In this document: positions 17,575-26,428 of the stretch, one piece after another
How positions within the stretch are numbered: the first letter of the stretch is position 1
Layout: each line of letters opens with the position of its first letter
Origin: Trichomonas vaginalis G3
Taxonomy: Eukaryota; Parabasalia; Trichomonadida; Trichomonadidae
Length of the DNA: 64,000 nt
Reading direction: 5' to 3'
NCBI RefSeq assembly: GCF_026262505.1
Contig: NC_067203.1
Location: forward strand, 7,750,001 to 7,814,000
Translations under genes and position numbers: made by a program
The notes under the pieces: model-generated
Told to the model about the DNA's origin: nothing
Seen by the model: only the letters and a program-made list of their open reading frames with translations
Databases searched by the model: none

Positions 17575-18465
17575 TAAAGACTTTGTAAAGTTCTTCATCG
17601 TAAAGACTTTGTCATGAACTTTCTTGTCAATGTTTTGTAAAGACTTTGTCATGAACTTTCTTGTCAATGTTTTGTAAAGACTTTGTTGAGACTTCTTTGT
17701 AAAGACTTTGTCATGAACTTTCTTGTCAATGTTTTGTAAAGTTCTTCATCGTAAAGACTTTGTTGAGACTTCTTTGTAAAGACTTTGTTGAGACTTCTTT
17801 GTAAAGACTTTGTCATGAACTTTCTTGTCAATGTTTTGTAAAGTTCTTCATCGTAAAGACTTTGTTGAGACTTCTTTGTAAAGACTTTGTTGAGACTTCT
17901 TTGTAAAGACTTTGTTGAGACTTCTTTGTAAAGACTTTGTTGAGACTTCTTTGTAAAGACTTTGTTGAGACTTCTTTGTAAAGACTTTGTTGAGACTTCT
18001 TTGTAAAGACTTTGTCATGAACTTTCTTGTCAATGTTTTGTCAATGTTTTGTAAAGACTTTGTCATGAACTTTCTTGTCAATGTTTTGTCAATGTTTTGT
18101 AAAGACTTTGTTGAGACTTCTTTGTAAAGACTTTGTTGAGACTTCTTTGTAAAGACTTTGTTGAGACTTCTTTGTAAAGACTTTGTTGAGACTTCTTTGT
18201 AAAGACTTTGTTGAGACTTCTTTGTAAAGACTTTGTTGAGACTTCTTTGTAAAGACTTTGTTGAGACTTCTTTGTAAAGACTTTGTTGAGACTTCTTTGT
18301 AAAGACTTTGTTGAGACTTCTTTGTAAAGACTTTGTTGAGACTTCTTTGTAAAGACTTTGTTGAGACTTCTTTGTAAAGACTTTGTTGAGACTTCTTTGT
18401 AAAGACTTTGTTGAGACTTCTTTGTAAAGACTTTGTTGAGACTTCTTTGTAAAGACTTCCTGGAC
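17575..18465. repeat. 25-bp tandem satellite at the Polinton right edge
   Basis: The unit GTTGAGACTTCTTTGTAAAG + ACTTT repeats with a strict 25-bp period, for example at 18,135 and 18,160, with longest runs at about 17,860-18,010 and 18,095-18,455. GTCATGAACTTTCTTGTCAA segments interrupt the runs. Since 25 is not a multiple of three, three units give a 25-codon repeat, so a 214-residue serine/lysine-rich frame stays open on the minus strand (17,848-18,492). It has no independent support as a gene. Confidence 0.92.
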
Positions 18466-18543
18466 TGTTGTCAAAATGTCATGTTGTCTCATTTTTTCAG
18501 AGAAGTTGGTTTAACCGAGGGACCGAGGGACCGAGGGACCTGG
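18465..18543 (+). repeat. Third copy of the cassette-arm motif at the right boundary
   Basis: This carries TGTTGTCAAAATGTCATGTT, then TTTTTCAGAGAAGTTGG, then ACCGAGGGACCGAGGGACC. It is a direct copy of the right arm at 7560-7645 and inverted to the left arm near 5976. It is the last sequence clearly shared with the interior of the element, so it is used to mark the right limit. Confidence 0.75.
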
Positions 18544-18774
18544 TGACGTAGCGACGATAGACCCTTACTTGTCCGGACATAGTTCTACTATTTTGAGTCC
18601 TCTACCGAAAAGTCAACAGCAACGACTTTCAAAAATTTTTAGGGCTAGAAGGCACGAAGTGCCTGGGAAGCCCGCTTCACCCAAAAAAACCTCATTTTAT
18701 ACTTCATTGCATACTAAACATCTTCAGGGGCTAGAGGGGCGCAGCCCTGGAAGCCCCAATACCTTTTTTTTTTT
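18544..18774. other. Junction segment with two related GC-rich hairpins
   Basis: No gene is visible. Two bipartite hairpins stand out. The one at 18,642-18,673 has outer arms GGGCT/AGCCC and inner arms AGGCAC/GTGCCT. The one at 18,727-18,757 has outer arms GGGGCT/AGCCCC and inner arms GGGC/GCCC. Layout and loop words (AGA left, GGA/GGG right) are shared, but inner arms differ with pairing kept. They may be ends of small mobile units or structured RNA. Confidence 0.6.
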
Positions 18775-18996
18775 AAACTAGAAAAAAAAGAAGAAAGAAA
18801 AGAGAAAAAGAAAAAAATAATAATGAGCATATTATATAATTGTGGTCATAGGCCGAGTGGCGTGGAAAGGATGTCGCCCTTCGGGCTCCACCCTTTCCAC
18901 GCCACGAGGCCCGATTTTTGGCCACTTTTTTGATTTTGGCCGGGTGCCAGCTCCTGGCAGGCGGCCCGCAAAATTGTGCCAGTTTGTACAACCCTA
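18775..18996 (+). mobile_element. One terminus (about 220 bp) of the MULE-like element
   Basis: From AACTAGAAAAAAAAGAAG to GTGCCAGTTTGTACAACCCT, this stretch matches, in reverse orientation and at near identity, the left terminus of the complete element at 35,462. It is GC-rich (GGCGTGGAAAGG and GGCCGGGTGCCAGCTCCTGG) unlike its surroundings. Only one end is seen. The partner end would lie left of the Polinton or has been lost. It cuts into the upstream part of a host gene whose tail follows at 18,997. Confidence 0.75.
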
Positions 18997-19148
18997 CTCA
19001 GAAAAAGTGTGAAACATATTTTGAATATTATCGACCATACATGAATGATATGCAACGATTGTCAGACTTCAAAAGGCTTGTTTTAGAATTCGAGGGCACA
19101 CCACGAAGGATAGATCTTTATATTCCCATACAAGATATGCAGCGATAA
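18997..19148 (+). pseudogene. C-terminal fragment of a disrupted host gene
   Basis: Immediately after the mobile-element end, the frame encodes a coding-like tail with KCETYFEYYRPYMNDM, then LSDFKRLVLEFEGTPRR and IDLYIPIQDMQR before TAA at 19,146-19,148. It is unlike the repeat-encoded sequence on its left. I infer that it is the 3' end of a gene that converged on the Sec1-type gene and lost its front to insertions. The family is not recognised. Confidence 0.5.
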
Positions 19149-19169
19149 AAGATTAGACTGAAAGCATCA

Positions 19170-21170
19170 ATCATAATTTTATTTTTAATGAGTTGAAGTT
19201 AAACATCTTGTCTGAACAAAATAGACATTATAAAAAGAGTTGTTTGAAATAGAGATATTAAATAAAAATCATTAATAAGTTTAATTTTTACTGAGTTGAA
19301 GTTAAACATCTTGTCTGAACAAAATAGACATTATAAAAAGAGTTGTTTGAAATAGAGATATTAAATAAAAATCATTAATAAGTTTAATTTTTACTGAGTT
19401 GAAATCAAACATCTTGTCTAAACAAAAAATACATTATAAAAAGAGTTGTTTGAAATAGAGATATTAAATAAAAATCATTAATAAGTTTAATTTTTACTGA
19501 GTTGAAGTTAAACATCTTGTCTGAACAAAATAGACATTATAAAAAGAGTTGTTTGATATAGAGATATTAAATAAAAATCATTAATAAGTTTAATTTTTAC
19601 TGAGTTGAAGTTAAACATCTTGTCTGAACAAAATAGACATTATAAAAAGAGTTGTTTGAAATAGAGATATTAAATAAAAATCATTAATAAGTTTAATTTT
19701 TACTGAGTTGAAATCAAACATCTTGTCTAAACAAAAAATACATTATAAAAAGAGTTGTTTGAAATAGAGATATTAAATAAAAATCATTAATAAGTTTAAT
19801 TTTTACTGAGTTGAAGTTAAACATCTTGTCTGAACAAAATAGACATTATAAAAAGAGTTGTTTGATATAGAGATATTAAATAAAAATCATTAATAAGTTT
19901 AATTTTTACTGAGTTGAAATCAAACATCTTGTCTAAACAAAAAATACATTATAAAAGAGTTGTTTGAAATAGATATATTAAATAAAATCATTAATAAGTT
20001 TAGTTTTTACTGAGTTGAAGTTAAACATCTTGTCTGAACAAAATAGACATTATAAAAAGAGTTGTTTGATATAGAGATATTAAATAAAAATCATTAATAA
20101 GTTTAATTTTTACTGAGTTGAAATCAAACATCTTGTCTAAACAAAAAATACATTATAAAAAGAGTTGTTTGAAATAGATATATTAAATAAAAATCATTAA
20201 TAAGTTTAATTTTTACTGAGTTGAAGTTAAACATCTTGTCTGAACAAAATAGACATTATAAAAAGAGTTGTTTGAAATAGAGATATTAAATAAAAATCAT
20301 TAATAAGTTTAATTTTTACTGAGTTGAAATCAAACATCTTGTCTAAACAAAAAATACATTATAAAAAGAGTTGTTTGAAATAGAGATATTAAATAAAAAT
20401 CATTAATAAGTTTAGTTTTTACTGAGTTGAAGTTAAACATCTTGTCTGAACAAAATAGACATTATAAAAAGAGTTGTTTGATATAGAGATATTAAATAAA
20501 AATCATTAATAAGTTTAATTTTTACTGAGTTGAAATCAAAATCTTGTCTAAACAAAAAATACATTATAAAAAGAGTTGTTTGAAATAGAGATATTAAATA
20601 AAAATCATTAATAAGTTTAATTTTTACTGAGTTGAAGTTAAAATCTTGTCTGAACAAAATAGACATTATAAAAGAGTTGTTTGATATAGAGATATTAAAT
20701 AAAAATCATTAATAAGTTTAATTTTTACTGAGTTGAAATCAAACATCTTGTCTAAACAAAAAATACATTATAAAAAGAGTTGTTTGAAATAAAGATATTA
20801 AATAAAAATCATTAATAAGTTTAGTTTTTACTGAGTTGAAGTTAAACATCTTGTCTGAACAAAATAGACATTATAAAAAGAGTTGTTTGATATAGAGATA
20901 TTAAATAAAAATCATTAATAAGTTTAATTTTTACTGAGTTGAAATCAAACATCTTGTCTAAACAAAAAATACATTATAAAAAGAGTTGTTTGAAATAGAG
21001 ATATTAAATAAAAATCATTAATAAGTTTAATTTTTACTGAGTTGAAGTTAAACATCTTGTCTGAACAAAATAGACATTATAAAAAGAGTTGTTTGAAATA
21101 GAGATATTAAATAAAAATCATTAATAAGTTTAATTTTTACTGAGTTGAAGTTAAACCTCTTGTCTGAGCC
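19170..21170. repeat. 103-bp satellite, about 19 units, derived from Sec1-type gene end
   Basis: The period is 103 bp (the ACTGAGTT word falls at 19,290, 19,393, 19,496 and so on). Two unit types, one with GAAGTTAAACATCTTGTCTG and one with GAAATCAAACATCTTGTCTA, mostly alternate, giving a 206-bp higher-order unit. The last unit runs without break into the 3' end of the Sec1-type gene. TTACTGAGTTGAAGTTAAAC contains that gene's stop and last codons. Each unit therefore carries a copy of the gene's final codons, stop and about 70 bp of downstream DNA. A few units have small deletions. Confidence 0.95.
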
Positions 21171-22804
21171 AAGAACTGTCTTGGCGTCAAAGTGTTTGTT
21201 GCACCGACGTAGATCTTTGTGCTCTTCATTCTCTGTCTGAGCAACTCTACCTTCTCTAATTCAGCGAACGAAACACCTCCGAAGAAGAACAAAACAACGT
21301 TTGTGTATCTTCCTGTGTGTGTTGGAATTTCGAAGCACTTCTTGTCGAGTTTTCCATCGATTGCGTCCATGCAAGCCTGTGCAGCGTAAGGGTAGTAAAT
21401 GTCAGTAACAAATGGTTCTTCGACCGGATTTACTTCTCTCAAGGATTGTCTTGGAGCTGCATCTCCAAGGTATTTGAGGTTCAAGATCGCATCTTTCCAG
21501 TTGCCCGTTGTAAGTGATCCTGCCTCTAAAAGCCTCTCCAATTCTGTGTCAGAAATTTTTCCACCGGAAAGTTGGTAAACGGCCAATGCTCTTAACTTGT
21601 CCATTGGCTCTGGTCCCTGCTTGATAATGATGTCCTGGAGGTCGGAAAGGTTCGGCTTGTAGCTGGAGCCGTCTTTCTCCTTGGCGGCAAGCTGTTGTTC
21701 GTATTTCGAAATATCTGCAAGGCAACGCTTAGTTAATGCTTCATCCAGACGTATACAAATGTCGAGGTGGTTGGATACTGTTGTAGCATACGACTGATCT
21801 CTGATGTAGCGCTTCATTGCTTCCGCATATTTTTGAGATGTTTTGTCGATATTTGGATCTGTAATGATTTTGTGGGTCTGTGTGACTTGCGATGAGAGAT
21901 CACGGATCTCGATGAACTTCTGGAAGTGTTTGTAGCAGTAATCGTTGAAGATTTTGTCTTCGTATGGATTGAGTGCGACAACGCTGTTCGGATCGCCTTC
22001 CTTAAGGTAGACACAGTCGTTTTCAACTGGGAAGTTCTCGTAAATCATGGATTGGTAGGTGAATCTGTGGAGTAATGGCGTAATTGGGTCGGCACCACGA
22101 GGAATGATGAGAAGAAGGGTGTTGTCCTTGTTAAGGGATCGTCCGCCATCATCTAGCTCGCGAGTAACGCCCATTAATTGATCGTTGAATTTTGTGCAGA
22201 ATCTCTTGATTTTATCCATGGATTTTGGATAGGCGATACTTGGGATGGCCTTGATGGTCAAGAAGAAGCTGATAAGGCCGTAGTTGATCTCGTCGGAGAT
22301 CGCGTTGAAATCAACGGGAGAGTTTGGAGAATAGAGGAATTTGTAGGCTCGTGGTGATGGTACCATGAAAACACCTGGTTGTGTAGGCTGATAATGGATC
22401 CAGAGATCAAGAAATGTTAAAATGTGATTGACAACTTCAGGATGTGATTCTAATGCACTCATTGTTGATGGAAGGCATGTGTATGTGAATAAAAGGTGAG
22501 CTGCCGCGTATAATGGTGTTTTATCACTGAAATCAGCAATAAATTGTTTGATATCAACGCAAGGATGAAGTAAATAAATAGCTTGATACATTGGGAAGGG
22601 TTCACGCTTCTTCTCGTAAAGTTCTGTCAGAATGACATTGTGCTCAATGAGCTCTGTTGTGCTGATTAAAGCAGAAATTGCTGGCAATGTCATTGTATCG
22701 ACAACGAGAATGAATTTGAATCCTTTATTCTCGCTCTTGATCTTTGTAATGGCATTGATAAAGACATTGCGCTCTAATGTGCGAATATCTGCACTTGCCT
22801 GCAT
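21137..22804 (-). CDS. Sec1/Munc18 family vesicle-fusion protein
   Basis: The 555-residue protein has the full length of Sec1/Munc18 (SM) proteins, which clasp SNARE bundles and promote membrane fusion. It shows the N-terminal arch-forming domain (KFILVVDTMTLPAISALIST), the central domain with LLLIIPRGADPITPLLHRFT, matching the SM core signature of a bound strand followed by DPxTPLLHxFTYQ, and the C-terminal VVLFFFGGVSFAELEKVELL and STKIYVGATNTLTPRQFL segments. The start MQASADIRTLERN follows an AT-rich leader without a clear initiator. The last ten codons and stop are shared with the adjoining 103-bp satellite, so the C-terminus may have been altered by it. Which subfamily (Sec1, Vps45, Sly1, Vps33) is not settled. 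Confidence 0.9.
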   Translation of the reverse strand: MQASADIRTLERNVFINAITKIKSENKGFKFILVVDTMTLPAISALISTTELIEHNVILTELYEKKREPFPMYQAIYLLHPCVDIKQFIADFSDKTPLYAAAHLLFTYTCLPSTMSALESHPEVVNHILTFLDLWIHYQPTQPGVFMVPSPRAYKFLYSPNSPVDFNAISDEINYGLISFFLTIKAIPSIAYPKSMDKIKRFCTKFNDQLMGVTRELDDGGRSLNKDNTLLLIIPRGADPITPLLHRFTYQSMIYENFPVENDCVYLKEGDPNSVVALNPYEDKIFNDYCYKHFQKFIEIRDLSSQVTQTHKIITDPNIDKTSQKYAEAMKRYIRDQSYATTVSNHLDICIRLDEALTKRCLADISKYEQQLAAKEKDGSSYKPNLSDLQDIIIKQGPEPMDKLRALAVYQLSGGKISDTELERLLEAGSLTTGNWKDAILNLKYLGDAAPRQSLREVNPVEEPFVTDIYYPYAAQACMDAIDGKLDKKCFEIPTHTGRYTNVVLFFFGGVSFAELEKVELLRQRMKSTKIYVGATNTLTPRQFLAQTRGLTSTQ

Positions 22805-23589
22805 ATTTTGTAGAAAAAAATTTGTTTTTCAATAGTTTACATTAAAATTCACGATAACATTTCATCTCAATTGTTTGTATTAAGTCTTCACATTGATAAA
22901 ATAATATGTTTGATGGATAATTTGCGCGATTTTCGATATAAAACTTGATTACATCCAAAATTTAAAAAGCGATTATCACATTTGATCATGAATGATGCAT
23001 ATAAATGATAATCAACTAATAATAAATGATACATTTGTTGTGGATAACTATATGCTGCTATATATCCAGAACTAAAGTAACATTTCAATATTTTTTGTTT
23101 CAATTGTTTGAAATTTAGATATATTTGTTCAGCATAAAGGTTTTAAACATATGTATTAGGCTTACATGATTGATTACCATTTACGTGCATGTCTAAATGA
23201 ATGTATTTTATAAAATAATTGTAATTTTGAAAAAAAATTAATGATTATCATATGAACAATCTTAAATGATTAAGAACATTCACCTCTTAAATTTGAATAT
23301 TCATTCAATAATAATCATTTCCTATTCCAAAATTTCATTTTCATGAAATGCAAATAATATATTGAATAAATGCTATTTTAATCCAAAATTAATGTCTGCC
23401 ACTTATAGAGATACGTATCCAAGAAGCATTGTAACTTGTTGCAGGCTTTCAAGAGAGCAATAATTAGTTTCAAATTCGGAATCATTAAAATACTTCATAT
23501 CATAAATCATTTATAACAGGAATTAATAGACATATAGTATACTTTATTTATAATAACATAATGAAGGAGTTGATTGTAGATGTTTCAAT
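22805..23589. other. AT-rich intergenic region
   Basis: No supported gene. A minus-strand stretch at about 22,888-23,100 is open for 71 codons without ATG and contains GYIAAYSYPQQMYHLLLVDY. It could be a decayed coding remnant, but nothing confirms it. The rest is simple AT-rich sequence. Confidence 0.5.
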
Positions 23590-25350
23590 CTAGATCATTT
23601 GGGTAATTTTAACATCTATACAAGGTTCATTAAAACGACATTCTTTAGGTTTTCCTAAAACTATTTCATTATAAAACTTAATTGTTGATTCTAAGTTTGT
23701 TTGGAGAGTATCAAGTCCATATTCTTCCAATTTTGTTTTCTTGTTAGAAAACAAATTAACTCCAACTCCGAGCTGATCTTTTTTAATTTTGAATCCTGCT
23801 GCAGCTAAAATTGTTGGGAAATAATCCAATATTGAATATTCTCTATTTGTTGCTTTTAATGGCTTAATTTCTGAATGATAAAATATATTAACTGATCTTC
23901 TTGAATAATGATTTGCTTCTGCTCTTTCTTTATAACCAAATCCTCGAACTAAATGATCACCAACTAAAACAAATAATGTATTATTATACCAGCTTTGATC
24001 TTTTGCCCATTCCATGAAAGATTTCACATGATTATCAACACATCTAACAGCATTCTCTTGAACAGTTCCATCTTTTGGACAATAAGGACATTTCATACCA
24101 GGTTCGTGTGAATCTAAAGTGAAGAAATGTGAATAAAATGGTTTATTAAGTTTTCCTAACTTATCCAAATCTTCTCGATATTTCATCCACGTTAAATGAT
24201 CATTTAGCCAATTCTCTTTTGTATTAGGCACGATATCATCTTTCAAAGTTAAATTATCAAAATGATGTGCAGCAAACATTCTTCCAACACCCCAATCTGT
24301 AATTGATGTTCCTTTTATCATATGAAGTTCATATCCAAAATCATGCAATATCGAAGGTAAACAATGCATTTTTTCATAAAAAGATTCATCTAAATATGGA
24401 TAACCACATATTGTACCAACTGTTGCAGCAACAGTAAATGAGGAACGTTTAAGAGTTATGTGTCCACCAAATTTATCATTCAAATTTGAAAATGTTACGG
24501 TATTTTCTTTATCTTTCATCAAACCTTCTAAATATGGAAGAAGTGTTACATTACTAAGTCCTCCATTTTCCTTTGATAGATACATTGTTTCCATTGCTTC
24601 AAGGTTGATAAAGATTATATTCTTGAGTTTTTTTGGAGGGATAACTAAATCTGAACTTGGAACTACTGAATTTTTACTAAGAAAATCGTAGCTGCTATCG
24701 GGAGTTGGTATCACCAATTTATTAGTTAATAGAAGGGTTGATAAAATGTAAAATATTAATATATGCCTAAATTGGACTTTAACTGAATAAAACTTGAAGA
24801 TAAATTTGAGATTTAAATGTGATAATCTATGGAATAATAGTGCAAAAAGTAAAGATGGTAAGAAGAGATTGAATAAATATCTTTGAATAAAAGGAAAAAT
24901 GATTTTGGTATTTGTTTTATAATTATTTCCTTGATTGATAAGGGCAATCAATTGATCCTCGTATATTGGTCCTAATGCTTCGTATACATTTTTGATGATT
25001 GCTATCAAAATTGTGAGAATAATTATGATTATCCAAATAACTGAGGAATAGAGTAAGTTGGACACGCAAAATTCATTACAACACAAATCATTGTAATATA
25101 TATGATGTTTTGAAAATCCAATGATGAACATCAAGTTTATTAGTAGTGGTTCGATTTGCAATGTTTTCAAAACATCTGAAAAGGGAACTATGCTGTAAAA
25201 CGATAATATCCAAGTTGTGATTATTGGCACTACGGTGAATGCAATAAGTTTTGAATGTTTTGGAAAATTGTTGTTAAAGTAAGGAGCAAAATAGTACATC
25301 AAAGGAGGGATTCCATAATAAATGAGCAGATTAAGTAAAATTAGTATCAT
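23590..25350 (-). CDS. LtaS/MdoB-type membrane phosphotransferase (sulfatase fold)
   Basis: The 586-residue protein starts with about five hydrophobic segments (residues about 2-20, 36-54, 66-80, 103-120, 160-175 and 196-210). A large alkaline-phosphatase-superfamily domain follows. Family landmarks are NIIFINLEAMETMY (metal-binding E251), FGGHITLKRSSFTVAAT with probable nucleophile T306, THDSH-like LDSHEPG (H415) and LVGDHLVRGFG with the D465-H466 pair. In bacteria such enzymes move phosphoglycerol onto glycans or lipids. In a trichomonad it could decorate surface glycoconjugates. Bacterial ancestry by gene transfer is plausible. The minus-strand leader contains TCACA (25,367-25,371), an initiator-like site. 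Confidence 0.85.
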   Translation of the reverse strand: MILILLNLLIYYGIPPLMYYFAPYFNNNFPKHSKLIAFTVVPIITTWILSFYSIVPFSDVLKTLQIEPLLINLMFIIGFSKHHIYYNDLCCNEFCVSNLLYSSVIWIIIIILTILIAIIKNVYEALGPIYEDQLIALINQGNNYKTNTKIIFPFIQRYLFNLFLPSLLFALLFHRLSHLNLKFIFKFYSVKVQFRHILIFYILSTLLLTNKLVIPTPDSSYDFLSKNSVVPSSDLVIPPKKLKNIIFINLEAMETMYLSKENGGLSNVTLLPYLEGLMKDKENTVTFSNLNDKFGGHITLKRSSFTVAATVGTICGYPYLDESFYEKMHCLPSILHDFGYELHMIKGTSITDWGVGRMFAAHHFDNLTLKDDIVPNTKENWLNDHLTWMKYREDLDKLGKLNKPFYSHFFTLDSHEPGMKCPYCPKDGTVQENAVRCVDNHVKSFMEWAKDQSWYNNTLFVLVGDHLVRGFGYKERAEANHYSRRSVNIFYHSEIKPLKATNREYSILDYFPTILAAAGFKIKKDQLGVGVNLFSNKKTKLEEYGLDTLQTNLESTIKFYNEIVLGKPKECRFNEPCIDVKITQMI

Positions 25351-26428
25351 TACAGTAAAAAGCCCTTGTGAAAGTAAATTTTTAGTGCGATGAATTTCAA
25401 AGGTTTTATTTTTATAGAAAATTATTCTAAGAATTGTTATAGTATATAGCTCAATCCTATAATTATAATTACGATATTTGGAAAATTTTCACTCAGAAAA
25501 AATTAGTTTTGTACATAGTTTTTGGGTTGGCCGGAGTTTTAAAAGAACAAAGAAAATGTGGTATATACCAAAATATTGAATTCACTCTTTATCGAGTTTT
25601 GCCTCAATTCTCTGAAAATTTTCGATCTCAAATAATTCATAATTGAGAGTAATTCAAAAAGATAGATGCACTCAATAGAGTACCTTTCATAAATAGATAA
25701 ATTTATAAGATATATTTCAAATTGATAATCATCTCAATTTCAACATCACAATTTCATTCTTTCAATTTTATAATGAGACTCTTATTCATGTATATTAAGA
25801 TTTAGACTAATTTAATAAACCTTGATGCTTTCAATTTTTCAAACGCAAAAAGAAGGTTAATTTTTAATTCGCAATCATGCATAACCTTTTTGTATTAACA
25901 TGATCTGTGAGTTCCATTAAACACATTGAATGTTTCAATTGTTTTCTCTTTTAAACCTATTCATGATTGAAATTGCCATTTTTTCTCAATTCAATGGAAA
26001 TCAAATGTATTTCGTCATTAACGAATGCAATATAAATGCTAAATATGAGTTATAAAAGACAGCTTCTGATTTAGTTCTTCCAAATTTGATATTCTTTTTA
26101 AATAAATTATATTTAATTGATTAATGTTTGCTTATTCAGTCCCATACTCTACTTCAAGCTTGGATTTATGAATCAAAGGATTTTTTTACAACTAATATTT
26201 TTTATTGAATTCATTAGGTTTTTGAGTGTACTATTTATCCTGTTAAATCTTTATTCTAATGATATTAACTGTCCATATACAAATTATTGATCGATCAAAA
26301 ATTTGGTTCATAAAAATTTTATTACAATAAATACTTAAATATTATGGATTCCCGTCTCTAAGTAAAGCTTCAATTGAAAAATTTCCTTGGTTATAATAAT
26401 TTTTTATAAGAAAATAAACAATAATATT
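25351..26428. other. AT-rich intergenic region
   Basis: About 1.08 kb with no supported gene, tRNA or repeat array. A short GGTTGGCCGGAGTT at about 25,517 resembles part of the terminal repeat of the TTAA-flanked element at 57,261 but is too short to call. Confidence 0.5.
25367..25371 (-). promoter_or_regulatory. Possible initiator (TCACA)
   Basis: TCACA on the minus strand lies 16-20 bases before the ATG of the LtaS/MdoB-type gene and fits the trichomonad initiator pattern TCAYW. It is short, so chance is not excluded. Confidence 0.4.

Larger units (their letters stand above)
1..18545. mobile_element. Polinton/Maverick DNA element, left end outside window
   Basis: The region carries the hallmark set of a Polinton/Maverick: retroviral-type integrase, protein-primed family B DNA polymerase, FtsK/A32-type packaging ATPase and a double-jelly-roll major capsid protein, with a candidate minor capsid protein. 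SF3 helicase, HNH and KilA-N/GIY-YIG genes are extra cargo. Such elements self-synthesise their DNA and resemble integrated viruses. A plus-strand gene runs off the left edge, so the left terminus is not seen. The right limit is set where the last element-specific motif ends (about 18,543), and no terminal inverted repeat could be verified. About four or five coding regions look interrupted and no adenain-like protease was recognised, so it looks non-functional as it stands. Many long open frames remain, which suggests a fairly young insertion. Confidence 0.93.

Noticed and set aside
17848-18492. 214-residue Ser/Lys-rich frame on the minus strand
   Set aside because: It is encoded entirely by the 25-bp satellite. 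Kept as a finding about the repeat, not as a gene.
20433-20666. 77-residue minus-strand frame
   Set aside because: It lies within the 103-bp satellite and repeats with it.
22888-23103. 71-residue minus-strand frame
   Set aside because: It has only a TTG start and no support. Noted as a possible relic within the intergenic entry.
25510-25535. Terminal repeat of the 57,261 element family
   Set aside because: Only about 13 bases match and no TTAA or partner end is present.
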